DNA of 54,318 nt, from positions 1-54,318 of the forward strand of contig JAFGDQ010000075.1 in the NCBI GenBank assembly GCA_016932015.1, read 5' to 3'. The DNA is from Spirochaetota bacterium. GTDB taxonomy: Bacteria > Spirochaetota > UBA4802 > JAFGDQ01. Positions 1 through 7,863 of this stretch are shown here, one piece after another; position 1 is the first letter of the stretch; each line of letters opens with the position of its first letter. Position numbers and translations under genes: made by a program. Under the pieces are notes generated by a model. That model ran no database searches. It saw only the letters and a program-made list of their open reading frames with translations, and was not told the DNA's origin.

Positions 1-55
1 AGTTTTCTTCAATCCATTTTGATTCATATTTTTCTGTTCTTGGGTATTTGTTCAT
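1..55 (-). CDS. 5' end of a probable class I SAM-dependent methyltransferase (truncated by window edge)
   Basis: An ATG at 55-53 opens a frame of 18 codons that leaves the window at base 1. The visible N-terminus (start MNKYPRTEKY, then KWIEEN) resembles, from memory, the opening of a family of class I methyltransferases that begin with a PRTEKY/WI-EN pattern before the SAM fold. No SAM motif is inside the window and the ribosome binding site is weak. The call rests on the N-terminal pattern alone. Confidence 0.4.
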   Translation of the reverse strand, partial: MNKYPRTEKYESKWIEEN

Positions 56-79
56 ATATATCTACCGCCGCAATCAGAT

Positions 80-322
80 TTATTTAATTTTATATTCACC
101 TTTAGTTAGCATTAATCCAGGACGCATTTCATGTTCTCCAGCTTCTAAAAAGCCATTTAACATATACAGCTTATTTAAATAATCTCATTTTTTGTCATAA
201 TCGATTCTAACATAATTTTTGTTATTATCTTTTGTTTATTTTTTAATCCAATCAATATTTTTTTTTGCATACCTTTTCCCGCCAAATTCCGTTTGCACTG
301 CTAACCTATGCAAATAATGAGC
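80..322 (-). pseudogene. GNAT-family N-acetyltransferase remnant with two in-frame stops
   Basis: One continuous reading frame from about 322 to the stop at 82-80 encodes the C-terminal half of a GNAT acetyltransferase. It starts with a YLHRLAVQTEFGGKRYAKK-like stretch, the beta4 and acetyl-CoA pyrophosphate loop region of the fold (Q/R-x-x-G-x-G/A), and ends in a GFLEAGEHEMRPGL-type segment. The frame is broken by TAA at 238-236 and TGA at 187-185. Each could be a single-base change from a sense codon. An in-frame TAA at 325-323 truncates the N-terminal half. It lies just upstream of the partial methyltransferase on the same strand. I read it as a dead gene. Confidence 0.7.
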
Positions 323-399
323 TTATCGTGAAATATATTATAAATGACGCCGGATTTTAGTTATTTAACCAATCGAATCTTTTAAATAAGTATTGGAGA

Positions 400-1449
400 T
401 CATGACTCTATATAGCGTAATCGTCGCAGTTTAATAACAACATTGACTTCTTTTCCCTCGTCAATTGAAATCTCCCTGAATGCGCTTACAGGCAGTTCCG
501 CAAGCAGACTATGTTCTTCCACCGCGACCTTTACCATTACAGATGAATTTTGCTGAGTAATCTTCTGAACGATTCCCTTATATCTGTTAAAAGCAGGGCC
601 TGGCGGTACAGCATCAGATATGTAAATATCATCAGGAGAAATAGCTATTTTTTTAATATTATTTCCTTCATACGGAAGAACCATTTTGATACCGCCGGAT
701 GTTAATTCCGCAAGGCCGGGGTATAGCTCTCTGCACTGACTGCATTTCAAAATATTTGGCATGCCCATAAATTCAGACACACATTCATTACAGGGATTAA
801 AAAAGAATTCTTTAACAGTTGAAAACTGTTCCAGTCTGCCATTGGATATAAGAGCAACCCTGTCCGCGATCTCTTCGGCTTCCCTGAGATCATGTGTCAC
901 ATAAACTGTTGTTACTTCAAGTTTTTTAAGGACATCTATCAATTCACTTCGCAGGTACTTTGCAGTCTGGTGATCCAGGCTTGATGTAGGCTCGTCAAGA
1001 AGTAGTATCCGGGGTGATGGGGCAAGAGAACGTGCGAGTGCTATCCTTTTTTGTTCTCCTCCTGAAAGCATGTGAGGATAACGCGCAGCAAGATGATTTA
1101 TCCGCATCATCTCCATCAGCATGGAAACCCGCTCAAGAGCTGCGGATTTTTTTGTTCCGGACGCCCGCAGGCCATAAGAAATGTTTTCCTCAACAGTAAG
1201 ATGCGGAAAAAGGGCAAGCCCCTGAAACAGATAGCCCACACCTCTTTTCCCGGGAGATATACTGTCGACGCAGATATTGTCAATATACACACTGCCCGTG
1301 TAATTTGTTACTCCGGCTATCGCGTTCAGCAGGGTTGTTTTTCCTGCTCCTGTATTCCCCACAATTACAAGGATTTCTTTGTCCTTTATTGTCAGGCTTA
1401 AATCGCTGCAAATATGTTTGCTGACATTTACGAGTTTTATTTCAGGCAT
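400..1449 (-). CDS. ABC transporter ATP-binding protein, ModC/WtpC-like with C-terminal TOBE-type domain
   Basis: This is the nucleotide-binding subunit of an importer. The 349-residue product has Walker A GNTGAGKT near residue 31, a Q-loop (YLFQGLALFPHLTVEEN), signature LSGGEQKR and Walker B ILLLDEPTSSLD, followed by the switch His in VTHD. The last ~110 residues form an extra domain resembling the TOBE/MOP domain of molybdate and tungstate ATPases, and contain a CSQC pair. I chose ATG 1449 rather than an upstream start at 1530 because the protein then begins MPEIKLVNVSK, as the family does, and overlaps the permease stop by 8 nt, typical of translational coupling. It is the last gene of a four-gene minus-strand operon. 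The ATPase looks oxyanion/metal type while its partners are NitT/TauT type. Confidence 0.9.
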   Translation of the reverse strand: MPEIKLVNVSKHICSDLSLTIKDKEILVIVGNTGAGKTTLLNAIAGVTNYTGSVYIDNICVDSISPGKRGVGYLFQGLALFPHLTVEENISYGLRASGTKKSAALERVSMLMEMMRINHLAARYPHMLSGGEQKRIALARSLAPSPRILLLDEPTSSLDHQTAKYLRSELIDVLKKLEVTTVYVTHDLREAEEIADRVALISNGRLEQFSTVKEFFFNPCNECVSEFMGMPNILKCSQCRELYPGLAELTSGGIKMVLPYEGNNIKKIAISPDDIYISDAVPPGPAFNRYKGIVQKITQQNSSVMVKVAVEEHSLLAELPVSAFREISIDEGKEVNVVIKLRRLRYIES

Positions 1450-2212
1450 GAGTGCTCCATCTTCCGGTTGAAAATTTTTCTGCGGCTGCGAATGCCCTTT
1501 CGAAGAAGAAGCACATGATTGAAAGAACAATGAGACATACCAGAATTATATCCACTCTGACAGCGCTTTCGGCCTTCATGAGCAGGGCGCCGATACCTGT
1601 CGGTATTGCCACCATTTCGGCAGCGAGAATAACGCGCCATGCCATGCCTGCTTCTAGCCTAAGCCCCGTGAATATGGTTGGCAGCGCGAGCGGTACAATA
1701 ACTGTAAAAAGGATTCTTATGTCCGAAGCGCCAAGCGTCTCGGCCGCCTTTACATATTTTCTGTCCACATTCCTGATGCCTGATGACGTGTTATAGACTA
1801 CAGGAAAAAACGAACAAATGAATATTATAGTGATTGGCAGTATTTCATTAATGCCTATCCACAGCATCAGAAGCGGCAACCATCCGAGAGCCGGGATCGG
1901 ATACAAAAGACTGACGATGGGATTTAGCGCGCGGTCAAGAATTCTTCTCCAGCCCATGATTATCCCTATAAATATGCCTGCTATTGATCCGCTAAACAGT
2001 CCAATGACTACCCTGATCATACTACTCGCAAGGTTTTTTCCAAGAACGCCGGAGACAGTCAAATGATAAAATTCTTCAGCGACCGCACTGAATGGCGGAA
2101 AATAGAACTGTCCCGGAAACAGATTATAACGGCCGACCATTTCCCAGATTGCGAGAAATGCAATAACGGGCAGAACACCAACTATCGATTGCGGTACGGT
2201 TTTACTTTTCAC
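1442..2212 (-). CDS. ABC transporter permease, NitT/TauT (SsuC/TauC) family
   Basis: The 256-residue inner-membrane protein has about six hydrophobic helices and the cytoplasmic EAA-type loop (KYVKAAETLGASDIRILF, near residues 155-175) that docks onto the ATPase. An SPIPALGWLPL-like segment and the ALPTIFTGLRLEAGMAWR segment are typical of the sulfonate/taurine/nitrate permease family. It overlaps the binding-protein gene by 11 nt upstream and the ATPase gene by 8 nt downstream, so all three are probably made together. The substrate cannot be read from the permease. The flanking DUF364 gene and the TOBE-bearing ATPase favour a metal, metal chelate or oxyanion. Confidence 0.9.
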   Translation of the reverse strand: MKSKTVPQSIVGVLPVIAFLAIWEMVGRYNLFPGQFYFPPFSAVAEEFYHLTVSGVLGKNLASSMIRVVIGLFSGSIAGIFIGIIMGWRRILDRALNPIVSLLYPIPALGWLPLLMLWIGINEILPITIIFICSFFPVVYNTSSGIRNVDRKYVKAAETLGASDIRILFTVIVPLALPTIFTGLRLEAGMAWRVILAAEMVAIPTGIGALLMKAESAVRVDIILVCLIVLSIMCFFFERAFAAAEKFSTGRWSTHA

Positions 2213-3203
2213 TTAAAAACCTTAGATCAAGAATTTCGTCCGCCGAAAAATTCTTTTTAATATACCCGGTCTTTACCGCAAAATTTATCGTATTTTGTAT
2301 TTCAGACTTGTCTATATTAACCGTGTGGTCAATCCTTGCCATTGACCTCATGATGGCTTCAGGTTTTAAAATCAGCTTTTCAAGTCCTTCAGGCACGTCT
2401 GCCGGAGAGTTGTTTCCTACTGCCTGCAAATTTTTCGACGTGATTTCTGCCGCTTTTCGGGGATTTTTCCTGATCCAGATTATGGATTCCTCTGTTATTT
2501 TAACAAGCTTCCTGACAACGTCAGGATAATCTCTTAAAAGTTCTTCCTTTACGACAAGCACGCTTCCCTGCATTTCCGGCCACACATCCCGGCTCATTAA
2601 TAACATCGTGAATCCCTCTTCCTCCGCCATTGCCGGCCAGTGTTCACAGTTGAAAAAAGCGTCAATTTTTCCCATCCTGATAGCCAGTATTTGTGTAGCC
2701 GGGTTCATGCGCTGCATCTTGTTCAGTATTTTGCTGCCGTCCAGCTTATATTTCTCAATTGTTTTGTGAATAATGGCGTCAGCCGGACCTCCAAATCTAT
2801 TACTGCTAATGCGAATATCAGATTTTTCCAGATCTTGAACTGTCTTGATCCTGGCAGGATTGACCGCCAGCCCGTAACCATGCTTGTGAAGCCCGCTCAC
2901 AATCTTAATCGGTACTTTAGCGTTGCCATAAGCATTGACGGCGGGCAGCAGGCAGATGTAAGCAGCCTGTATGTCTCCGCGTCCAAGAGCTGAAGCCAGA
3001 GCCATGCCTGTCACATAACTGTAGAATGCCGGTCGCAAACCTTCTTTTTCAAACCACCCTTTATGCTCGGCAACATACGCGCTCGTTGCGTGATCAGTGA
3101 ATTCAACCGCGATGTTGATAGGAAATTTTTCTATAGCATATGCGGCCTTTCCTGAGAAGCTCAATGCCGCAGTCATAATGAGCATGATTGCCATTTTTTT
3201 CAT
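2202..3203 (-). CDS. ABC transporter periplasmic substrate-binding protein, NMT1/SsuA-like
   Basis: The 333-residue exported binding protein has a signal peptide (MKKMAIMLIMTAALSFSG, with likely cleavage after AYA near residue 23) and then a type-II periplasmic fold. The GWFEKEGL motif near residue 50 and the FNCEHWPAM segment place it with NitT/TauT binding proteins. The ATG at 3203 follows a GAGGA ribosome binding site. It lies 52 nt downstream of the DUF364 gene. There is no lipobox, so it is probably soluble in the periplasm. The ligand is unknown. Confidence 0.88.
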   Translation of the reverse strand: MKKMAIMLIMTAALSFSGKAAYAIEKFPINIAVEFTDHATSAYVAEHKGWFEKEGLRPAFYSYVTGMALASALGRGDIQAAYICLLPAVNAYGNAKVPIKIVSGLHKHGYGLAVNPARIKTVQDLEKSDIRISSNRFGGPADAIIHKTIEKYKLDGSKILNKMQRMNPATQILAIRMGKIDAFFNCEHWPAMAEEEGFTMLLMSRDVWPEMQGSVLVVKEELLRDYPDVVRKLVKITEESIIWIRKNPRKAAEITSKNLQAVGNNSPADVPEGLEKLILKPEAIMRSMARIDHTVNIDKSEIQNTINFAVKTGYIKKNFSADEILDLRFLSEK

Positions 3204-3255
3204 GATTTTCCTCTAAATAATTAATGGATTATTCTAATAATATAACACGAATGCT

Positions 3256-3975
3256 TTATCTGCCTAAAGGACAGAATCTCTTATATCCTCGCGCGGCTGC
3301 TGGTCCTGAAGCGGATATGCCGTAAAAAACGGCTGGTTTACTGTTCAGAAAATCAGTTATTGTCCCATTTACACATGTTGACCCGGTAGCCAGTATGATG
3401 TCGCACCATTCCAGGACTTCAGAGGTTTTTTCAGGGCTTTCAATGAGCAGCCCGAATTTGTTTTTGCCTATATTGTCCATGTCCAGATCAACAACCCGAA
3501 GCTCGTATGTTTTTGAAAGCTTTTCAATCATGGCAGGCTGGAACCCGATAAACGCGATTTTTGCTTTACCGAAATTTTTTTCAATAAATTCCGGCAGCTC
3601 TTCAGCGCAGGCCCTGGGATCCTGGTCTTTGCAGTGAATAGTCCGGGTAGCATGGCCGAAATAACGCATTACAGCATTGAATACTGCTATAAAAATACTG
3701 CGGGAAAAATTATTGCTGAGATTAATGTTTAAAAAATCTTTGACAGTGCCTTCAAAGTTGCCGGGCATGTCTGTAAACGCCTGACCTTTGGAGCCTTTAA
3801 AATCAGCTTCAATCATTACTTCCTTGCCTTTCAGAATAGGGTAATCCTCCCGGTCGGGTTTTCCTATCGCTTCTTCGGGAGTTAGAGGCCTTGCGGAGAC
3901 GACCTTTATTGTCTCGCTTTCAGAATCCTTTAACATGTCAGCGAGTTCTTTTTTTAACTTTTCATAATAGTCCAT
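3256..3975 (-). CDS. DUF4213/DUF364 (putative heavy-metal chelation) protein, first gene of the ABC operon
   Basis: The 239-residue cytosolic protein has an N-terminal DUF4213-like part (residues ~1-90) and a C-terminal Rossmann-like DUF364 part: KIAFIGFQPAM, then LRVVDLDMDNIG, then DIILATGSTCVNGT near residue 200. The family is annotated as putative heavy-metal chelation and is often found beside NitT/TauT-type transporters in anaerobes. This is family knowledge; the biochemical role is not established. Here it is the first gene of a minus-strand unit DUF364 - binding protein - permease - ATPase. The context suggests handling of the imported metal or chelate. Cys198-type and C-terminal Cys residues (GYKRFCPLGR) could be ligands, which is speculative. 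Confidence 0.8.
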   Translation of the reverse strand: MDYYEKLKKELADMLKDSESETIKVVSARPLTPEEAIGKPDREDYPILKGKEVMIEADFKGSKGQAFTDMPGNFEGTVKDFLNINLSNNFSRSIFIAVFNAVMRYFGHATRTIHCKDQDPRACAEELPEFIEKNFGKAKIAFIGFQPAMIEKLSKTYELRVVDLDMDNIGKNKFGLLIESPEKTSEVLEWCDIILATGSTCVNGTITDFLNSKPAVFYGISASGPAAARGYKRFCPLGR

Positions 3976-4168
3976 AATATTTTTTCCTGTAAAAATAAAT
4001 TTATGATAATATGTCAGCTTTTCAATTCATTCCTGAACAGTCTGCAGTGATAAGACCGCGGCAATACAGGCAAATAAAAAATAAATTGATCCGTATTTCC
4101 TTGTCCTCCGCAGAAGCTGCACTGTGCCTGTGCTCATGAAAGAGTCATCATAGTCGTAGGTAATACTT

Positions 4169-4222
4169 ATCTTTGTTATTTTATACCATTATATATACAA
4201 AGATATAATGAAAATCTGTCAA
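4169..4222 (-). promoter_or_regulatory. Candidate promoter with an inverted repeat upstream of the DUF364-ABC operon
   Basis: On the minus strand TTGACA (4222-4217) is followed by AT-rich -10 candidates (TATATA with a 19-nt spacer, or TGTATA with 17). An 8-bp inverted repeat, ATCTTTGT (4169-4176) and ACAAAGAT (4197-4204), straddles the -10 area and could be an operator. The distance to the DUF364 start is about 200 nt, so the leader would be long. The region is very AT-rich and the call is tentative. Confidence 0.35.
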
Positions 4223-4377
4223 TAAAAAAAGACGGGAAAATGACGTTGAAGATAAAAAACAAATATCATCTTTCCAAATTGTATTTGATAATCGCATTAA
4301 AAATTTTGATAAATTCGTTAAATCGCCCGCATTTTCTCCCCAATATGCCCCCTCAATGAAGGAGATTTAAAAAGATA

Positions 4378-4701
4378 ATCTCTTGCTGCTTTATATAACG
4401 ATCTTATTAATGAAGAATACAGCAGCGATAAATTTAAATACAATATTAAAAAAAGCCGGGTTTGCCGTAAATGAGATCATGTATCAGGGAAAAACAGGGA
4501 AAATTATAAGTAACAAATGATGAAGCAGATGAAATTAATAAAATTTTTAACCGGCATCAAGGTAAAAAGGAAAACTTGGATAATATTGCGGCAGAATCAG
4601 GAACGCCAAAAAGGCCTGATTACATTCGGAGTATGTTTAATGAATTATTTAGTCCTGATATTCATTACGAGTTCTTTCTTCTGAACATTGGTTTTTATTG
4701 A
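4378..4701 (+). pseudogene. Relic of an unidentified coding sequence with apparent frameshifts
   Basis: Three successive frames on the plus strand read like one protein: LAALYNDLINEEYSSDKF, then AGFAVNEIMYQGKTGKIIS, then a frame beginning VTNDEADEINKIF and continuing through ENLDNIAAESGTPKRPDYI to a stop at 4699-4701. No single frame covers it. The composition is protein-like, unlike neighbouring spacer. I do not recognise the family. The 3' end overlaps the convergent HD-GYP gene, which argues that it is dead. It could be a coincidence of AT-rich sequence. Confidence 0.3.
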
Positions 4702-5355
4702 ACAGAAAGGCTTGTAAAGCTGTCTTCTGTCATTTGCATGATAATTTTTGATTATTGTTTTTATAATATTCTTTTTCTTTTTGAATACTTTACTGAAAAT
4801 ATCAACAAGTTTAGGATTAAACTGTTTTCCTTTGTTCCTGACTATTTCTTTTGCAGCTTCTTCAACTTTCATACTTGGCCTGTAAGGACGTGTTGTTGTC
4901 ATTGCGTCAAATGTATCGGCGATTGAAATAATCTGTGCTCCAAGCGGTATTTCGTTTCCCTTAAGCCCGGAAGGATATCCAAGCCCGTCAAACCTTTCAT
5001 GATGATGTCTTATAATGGAAGACATTTGCCTTAGTTCTTTGAATTTGTCAAAGACAGAGGAACCGATAACCGGATGCTGCTGCAGTAGAATATATTCCGG
5101 ATCAGTAAGCCTTTCAGGTTTCAGCAGAATTCCGTCAGCAATTCCCATTTTTCCGATATCATGAAGATGCGCTGCCATGTGTATATATTCCCGTTCCATT
5201 CCTGCAATATTCATTTCTGAACATATAAGCTCGGTAATTTCCGAAACTCGTTTTGAATGTCCTGCTGTATATATATCCCTGAGTTCTATTGTCCTGATCA
5301 GACTGTCAATTAGATCATGGAAATCTGTATTTCTGAACATTGTTGTTGATTTCAT
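4645..5355 (-). CDS. Stand-alone HD-GYP domain phosphodiesterase (cyclic-di-GMP hydrolase family)
   Basis: The 236-residue cytosolic protein is almost entirely an HD-GYP domain. It shows HSKRVSEI with the first metal-binding His, then HLHDIGKMGI (the HD pair), HHHERFDGLGYP (the HH and GYP signature near residues 115-126) and IADTFDAMTT. These are the metal ligands and GYP motif of enzymes that cleave c-di-GMP. No sensor, receiver or membrane segment is attached. The last ~45 residues are a basic tail. I chose ATG 5355, about 12 nt after an AGGTGA, over an alternative TTG at 5367 that abuts the ribosome binding site. It sits alone, so no partner is indicated. Such enzymes commonly tune motility, consistent with the genomic setting. 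Confidence 0.85.
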   Translation of the reverse strand: MKSTTMFRNTDFHDLIDSLIRTIELRDIYTAGHSKRVSEITELICSEMNIAGMEREYIHMAAHLHDIGKMGIADGILLKPERLTDPEYILLQQHPVIGSSVFDKFKELRQMSSIIRHHHERFDGLGYPSGLKGNEIPLGAQIISIADTFDAMTTTRPYRPSMKVEEAAKEIVRNKGKQFNPKLVDIFSKVFKKKKNIIKTIIKNYHANDRRQLYKPFCSIKTNVQKKELVMNIRTK

Positions 5356-5530
5356 ATTATTACACAATCACCTGTAAAAAATACGCATTCTTTCAAAGTT
5401 TAAAAAGAATTGTTTATAATATAATTTCGGTAGATTTATGAATATCAGATAATATTTTTCCGGTTTTGATGAGATTTAAATTATATTTTCAGGAAAGAGT
5501 CTAAAAATTAATTCACAACAATTCACTTTG

Positions 5531-5760
5531 CTATACTTGTGAAATTTTATCCTGAATTAAAATTTCTAATGGAGATTGACCTGTTGGACATGAACGTGCA
5601 CAAACCTCACATTTATAACAATGGTAGTCAGCATTAATCGTGAGTGCATTCCTTAATTTTTGCTGTGTTTCAACGCAAACATATAAATTATGGCCTTGAT
5701 CAGATCAAGGCTTTTCCCGGGCATGATTCAATACAGTAATAGCAGTGAATACAAACATTT
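5531..5760 (-). pseudogene. Frameshifted 3' fragment of a 4Fe-4S ferredoxin-like protein
   Basis: Two minus-strand frames each carry a classical 4Fe-4S motif. In one (from about 5753) CIHCYYCIESCPGKALI is followed by a stop. In another (ending TAG 5533-5531) VCVETQQKLRNALTIN leads into CYKCEVCARSCPTGQSP and a short tail. The two motifs are the right distance apart for a two-cluster ferredoxin domain, and the frame change between them explains the break. No start codon or upstream domain is visible. It is the decayed C-terminal end of a larger redox protein. Confidence 0.6.
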
Positions 5761-5838
5761 TTTTATCAGCAAGAAAGTATTATCAGATATAGCACGGCTT
5801 ATAAGGAATATGCTTTTTGAATATTATAAAACTATAAA

Positions 5839-5994
5839 ATGATTACAGGCAAAGAAATGCGAACCGGTATAGTTCTGGCTTTTCAGAGTTATAGTGAATT
5901 TTTAAGATATAACACGCGCTTTCACAGACTGATCCTCGAAGGAGGCTTTGATAAACTGCGTACTATTTTTGAAAAAACAGGGCATTTGAGTTGA
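5839..5994 (+). pseudogene. IS91-family (Y2) transposase fragment, 51 codons
   Basis: The short frame from ATG 5839 to TGA 5994 resembles the HUH-domain core of IS91-like transposases: GIVLAFQSYSEFLRYNTRFH followed by LILEGGFD. It matches the family pattern of a G-x-V-x-x-x-Q-S/T-F/Y start and an H-U-H followed by x-L-x-x-E-G-G-F. The first His of HUH is replaced (RFH instead of HxH) and both ends of the protein are missing, so it cannot be active. It sits immediately upstream of the compositionally different hisF paralogue and suggests that past insertion shaped this spot. Confidence 0.6.
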
Positions 5995-6130
5995 CTCTCC
6001 GGGAATCCTGATGTCCGATACTCCTGTCAATCTGCAGAGAGGTGGTGGAGGGGAATTGCTGCCGTAACGATAGTTAAGCAGATTTTTACCTGTAACAGCA
6101 AGTCAAATATATTTAATGGAGGTTGTTTTC

Positions 6131-6892
6131 ATGAGCACATCAGTAAAGATTATGCCATGCCTCGATATGCAAAATGGGCGTGTGGTCAAAGGAGTCCACT
6201 TTGTGGATATACGGGATGCCGGTGATCCGGTTCAATGCGCCATTGCCTACTGCAATAAGGGTGCTGACGAACTTGCCATGCTGGATATTACTGCAACGGT
6301 TGAGGGTAGAGCTACCATGCTTACGGTGGTAAAAAAAGTTTCAGAAGTCACTACGGTCCCATTTACCGTTGGTGGCGGTATTTCTGATTTAAAGTCTGCT
6401 CAGGCAGTGTTGGATGCCGGGGCGGATAAAATTTCAATTAGTAGTGCAGGTTTTCGCAAGCCAGAGCTTCTCCCGGGATTAATAAGAGAGTTTGGTGTTG
6501 ATAAGGTAACGGTTGCCATTGATGTTGACAAGAACGCCGCGATGCCCTCTGGCTATGAAGTCTATATTGATGGTGGACGGACAGCTACCGGAACGGATGC
6601 GGTAGAATGGGCTAAACGGGTTGATGGTTACGGGGCAGAGGTTATACTTCCGACAAGTAAGGCCGGGGATGGATCCCGCAATGGTTATGATTTACCCGTA
6701 ATTAAAGCTATCAAAGAGGCGGTATCTGCAGAGGTGGTTGCTTCCGGGGGGGCAGGGAAACTGGAGCATTTTTATGAGGCTTTTCAGGCTGGGGCCACTA
6801 TCTTGCTGGCAGCTTCTATCTTTCATTTTGGCATCATTGAAATAGGTGATTTAAAAGCCTATCTTCGCGGTCGGGGTGTGGCAGTACAGTAA
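6131..6892 (+). CDS. Divergent HisF paralogue (imidazole glycerol phosphate synthase cyclase-like barrel)
   Basis: The 253-residue (beta-alpha)8 barrel closely follows HisF, the cyclase half of IGP synthase. It keeps the catalytic Asp of PCLDMQNGRVVKG, the Lys of VVKG, the second catalytic Asp in VAIDVDK and the phosphate-binding VGGGI and ASGGAG loops. It departs from canonical HisF at the TSxDRDGT loop, which reads TSKAGDGSRNGYD, and at SINxA (SISSA). The start is ATG 6131 behind a strong GGAGG at 6118-6122. The gene is monocistronic and ends in a hairpin. Base composition is visibly GC-richer than its neighbours, and an IS91-like wreck sits just upstream, so transfer is likely. Canonical hisF is at 39418. 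This copy may have a different or auxiliary role. Confidence 0.85.
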   Translation: MSTSVKIMPCLDMQNGRVVKGVHFVDIRDAGDPVQCAIAYCNKGADELAMLDITATVEGRATMLTVVKKVSEVTTVPFTVGGGISDLKSAQAVLDAGADKISISSAGFRKPELLPGLIREFGVDKVTVAIDVDKNAAMPSGYEVYIDGGRTATGTDAVEWAKRVDGYGAEVILPTSKAGDGSRNGYDLPVIKAIKEAVSAEVVASGGAGKLEHFYEAFQAGATILLAASIFHFGIIEIGDLKAYLRGRGVAVQ

Positions 6893-6898
6893 GGAGTT

Positions 6899-6926
6899 AG
6901 AAACTCTCCCTTAGAGGAGAGTTTCT
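6899..6926 (+). terminator. Hairpin terminator after the hisF paralogue
   Basis: A perfect 11-bp stem, AGAAACTCTCC (6899-6909) with GGAGAGTTTCT (6916-6926) and a 6-nt loop, begins a few bases after the stop codon. The tail is only moderately U-rich (CTTCAATATACTTATT), so termination may be incomplete. Confidence 0.65.
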
Positions 6927-7185
6927 CTTCAATATACTTATTGTATAAATTTTTTCATAAAAAATGTATTTCTTTCTCTACGTAATTTGGCTGATAAAAT
7001 AATTTTTAAACCAAATTTTCTGTATTTTTTAATTAAAGGGAGGAGTGCTAGAAAAACTGTCAGAAGCCGCCTTGCCCGTGTCTGGCCTTTTGCTGCTTTG
7101 AAGCCGAATGCCGGAAGCTTGATCGGAACAAAACAGTATTACTATTCTGCTCCGATAAGCAGTCAACATTATTTATTTGAAATTT
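6927..7185. other. Intergenic spacer without a convincing gene
   Basis: The spacer lies between two convergent units. A short plus-strand frame through it has no ribosome binding site or recognisable protein pattern. ATCGGA and TCCGAT around 7120-7160 can pair over a roughly 25-nt gap. Nothing else stands out. Confidence 0.5.
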
Positions 7186-7863
7186 TTATTTTGTATTAAG
7201 CATTATTCGTGCGTCCGCAATAACACAGTCTTTGGCGGAACACATAACAGGGTTAAGGTCAATAGATTCAATATCATCCTGAAGTTCAATGATCAAATTT
7301 GAAAAATTGATCAGCAATGTTGTCAACTCCCTCATATTAATAGGGTCCGAACCGCGGTATCCTTTTAAAATTTTCTGTCCCTTAAGAGAGTCTACCATTG
7401 ATATTACGTCTTTCTCCCGCAAAGGAGCCATTCTCATCGCAACGTCCTGATATATCTCAACACTGGTGCCGCCTATACCCATAAGCACAACAGGCCCGAA
7501 CTGATGGTCGATTTTTGCGCCTATAATAAGTTCGATTCCTTCAACCATCTCTTCAATGTGAACACCGTCAAAACCCTTAAGTTTGCTGAAATCATCAAAC
7601 ACCTGCTTCATCTGCTCATCGCTGTCAATTCCTACAACAACACCGCCTACATCGGATTTGTGAAGAATATCAGGAGATACTACCTTCGCAGCAACCGGAT
7701 ATTTTTTACTCGCATATTTTACTGCTTCATCCGAAGTCTTTGCCCATTTGAAATCAGGTACATTAAGGTTTTTCATTTTGAAAATATTCTTGGCTTCCGG
7801 CTCCGGTATCCATCCTGCGTTCCTGTATTTATTCACTATTTCATTGATATTATTTTTCGCCAT
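7186..7863 (-). CDS. ADP-forming acyl-CoA (acetyl-CoA) synthetase, beta subunit (ATP-grasp)
   Basis: The 225-residue subunit has an ATP-grasp_5 fold: VAAKVVSPDILHKSDVGGV near residues 57-75 contains the second phosphorylated His region (ILHKSDVGGV) of NDP-forming acyl-CoA synthetases. Later come GPVVLMGIGG and the SIDLNPVM signature with metal and nucleotide ligands. With the alpha subunit it converts acyl-CoA, ADP and phosphate into acid, CoA and ATP, giving substrate-level ATP in anaerobes. The start at 7863 follows GGAGA and lies inside the 3' end of the alpha gene (14-nt overlap). Length matches stand-alone beta subunits (~230), as in archaea, rather than the ~700-residue fused bacterial forms. 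Confidence 0.88.
   Translation of the reverse strand: MAKNNINEIVNKYRNAGWIPEPEAKNIFKMKNLNVPDFKWAKTSDEAVKYASKKYPVAAKVVSPDILHKSDVGGVVVGIDSDEQMKQVFDDFSKLKGFDGVHIEEMVEGIELIIGAKIDHQFGPVVLMGIGGTSVEIYQDVAMRMAPLREKDVISMVDSLKGQKILKGYRGSDPINMRELTTLLINFSNLIIELQDDIESIDLNPVMCSAKDCVIADARIMLNTK

Noticed and set aside
6987..7199. 70-codon plus-strand frame after the hisF paralogue
   Set aside because: No recognisable pattern or ribosome binding site, and it runs into the convergent acyl-CoA synthetase gene.
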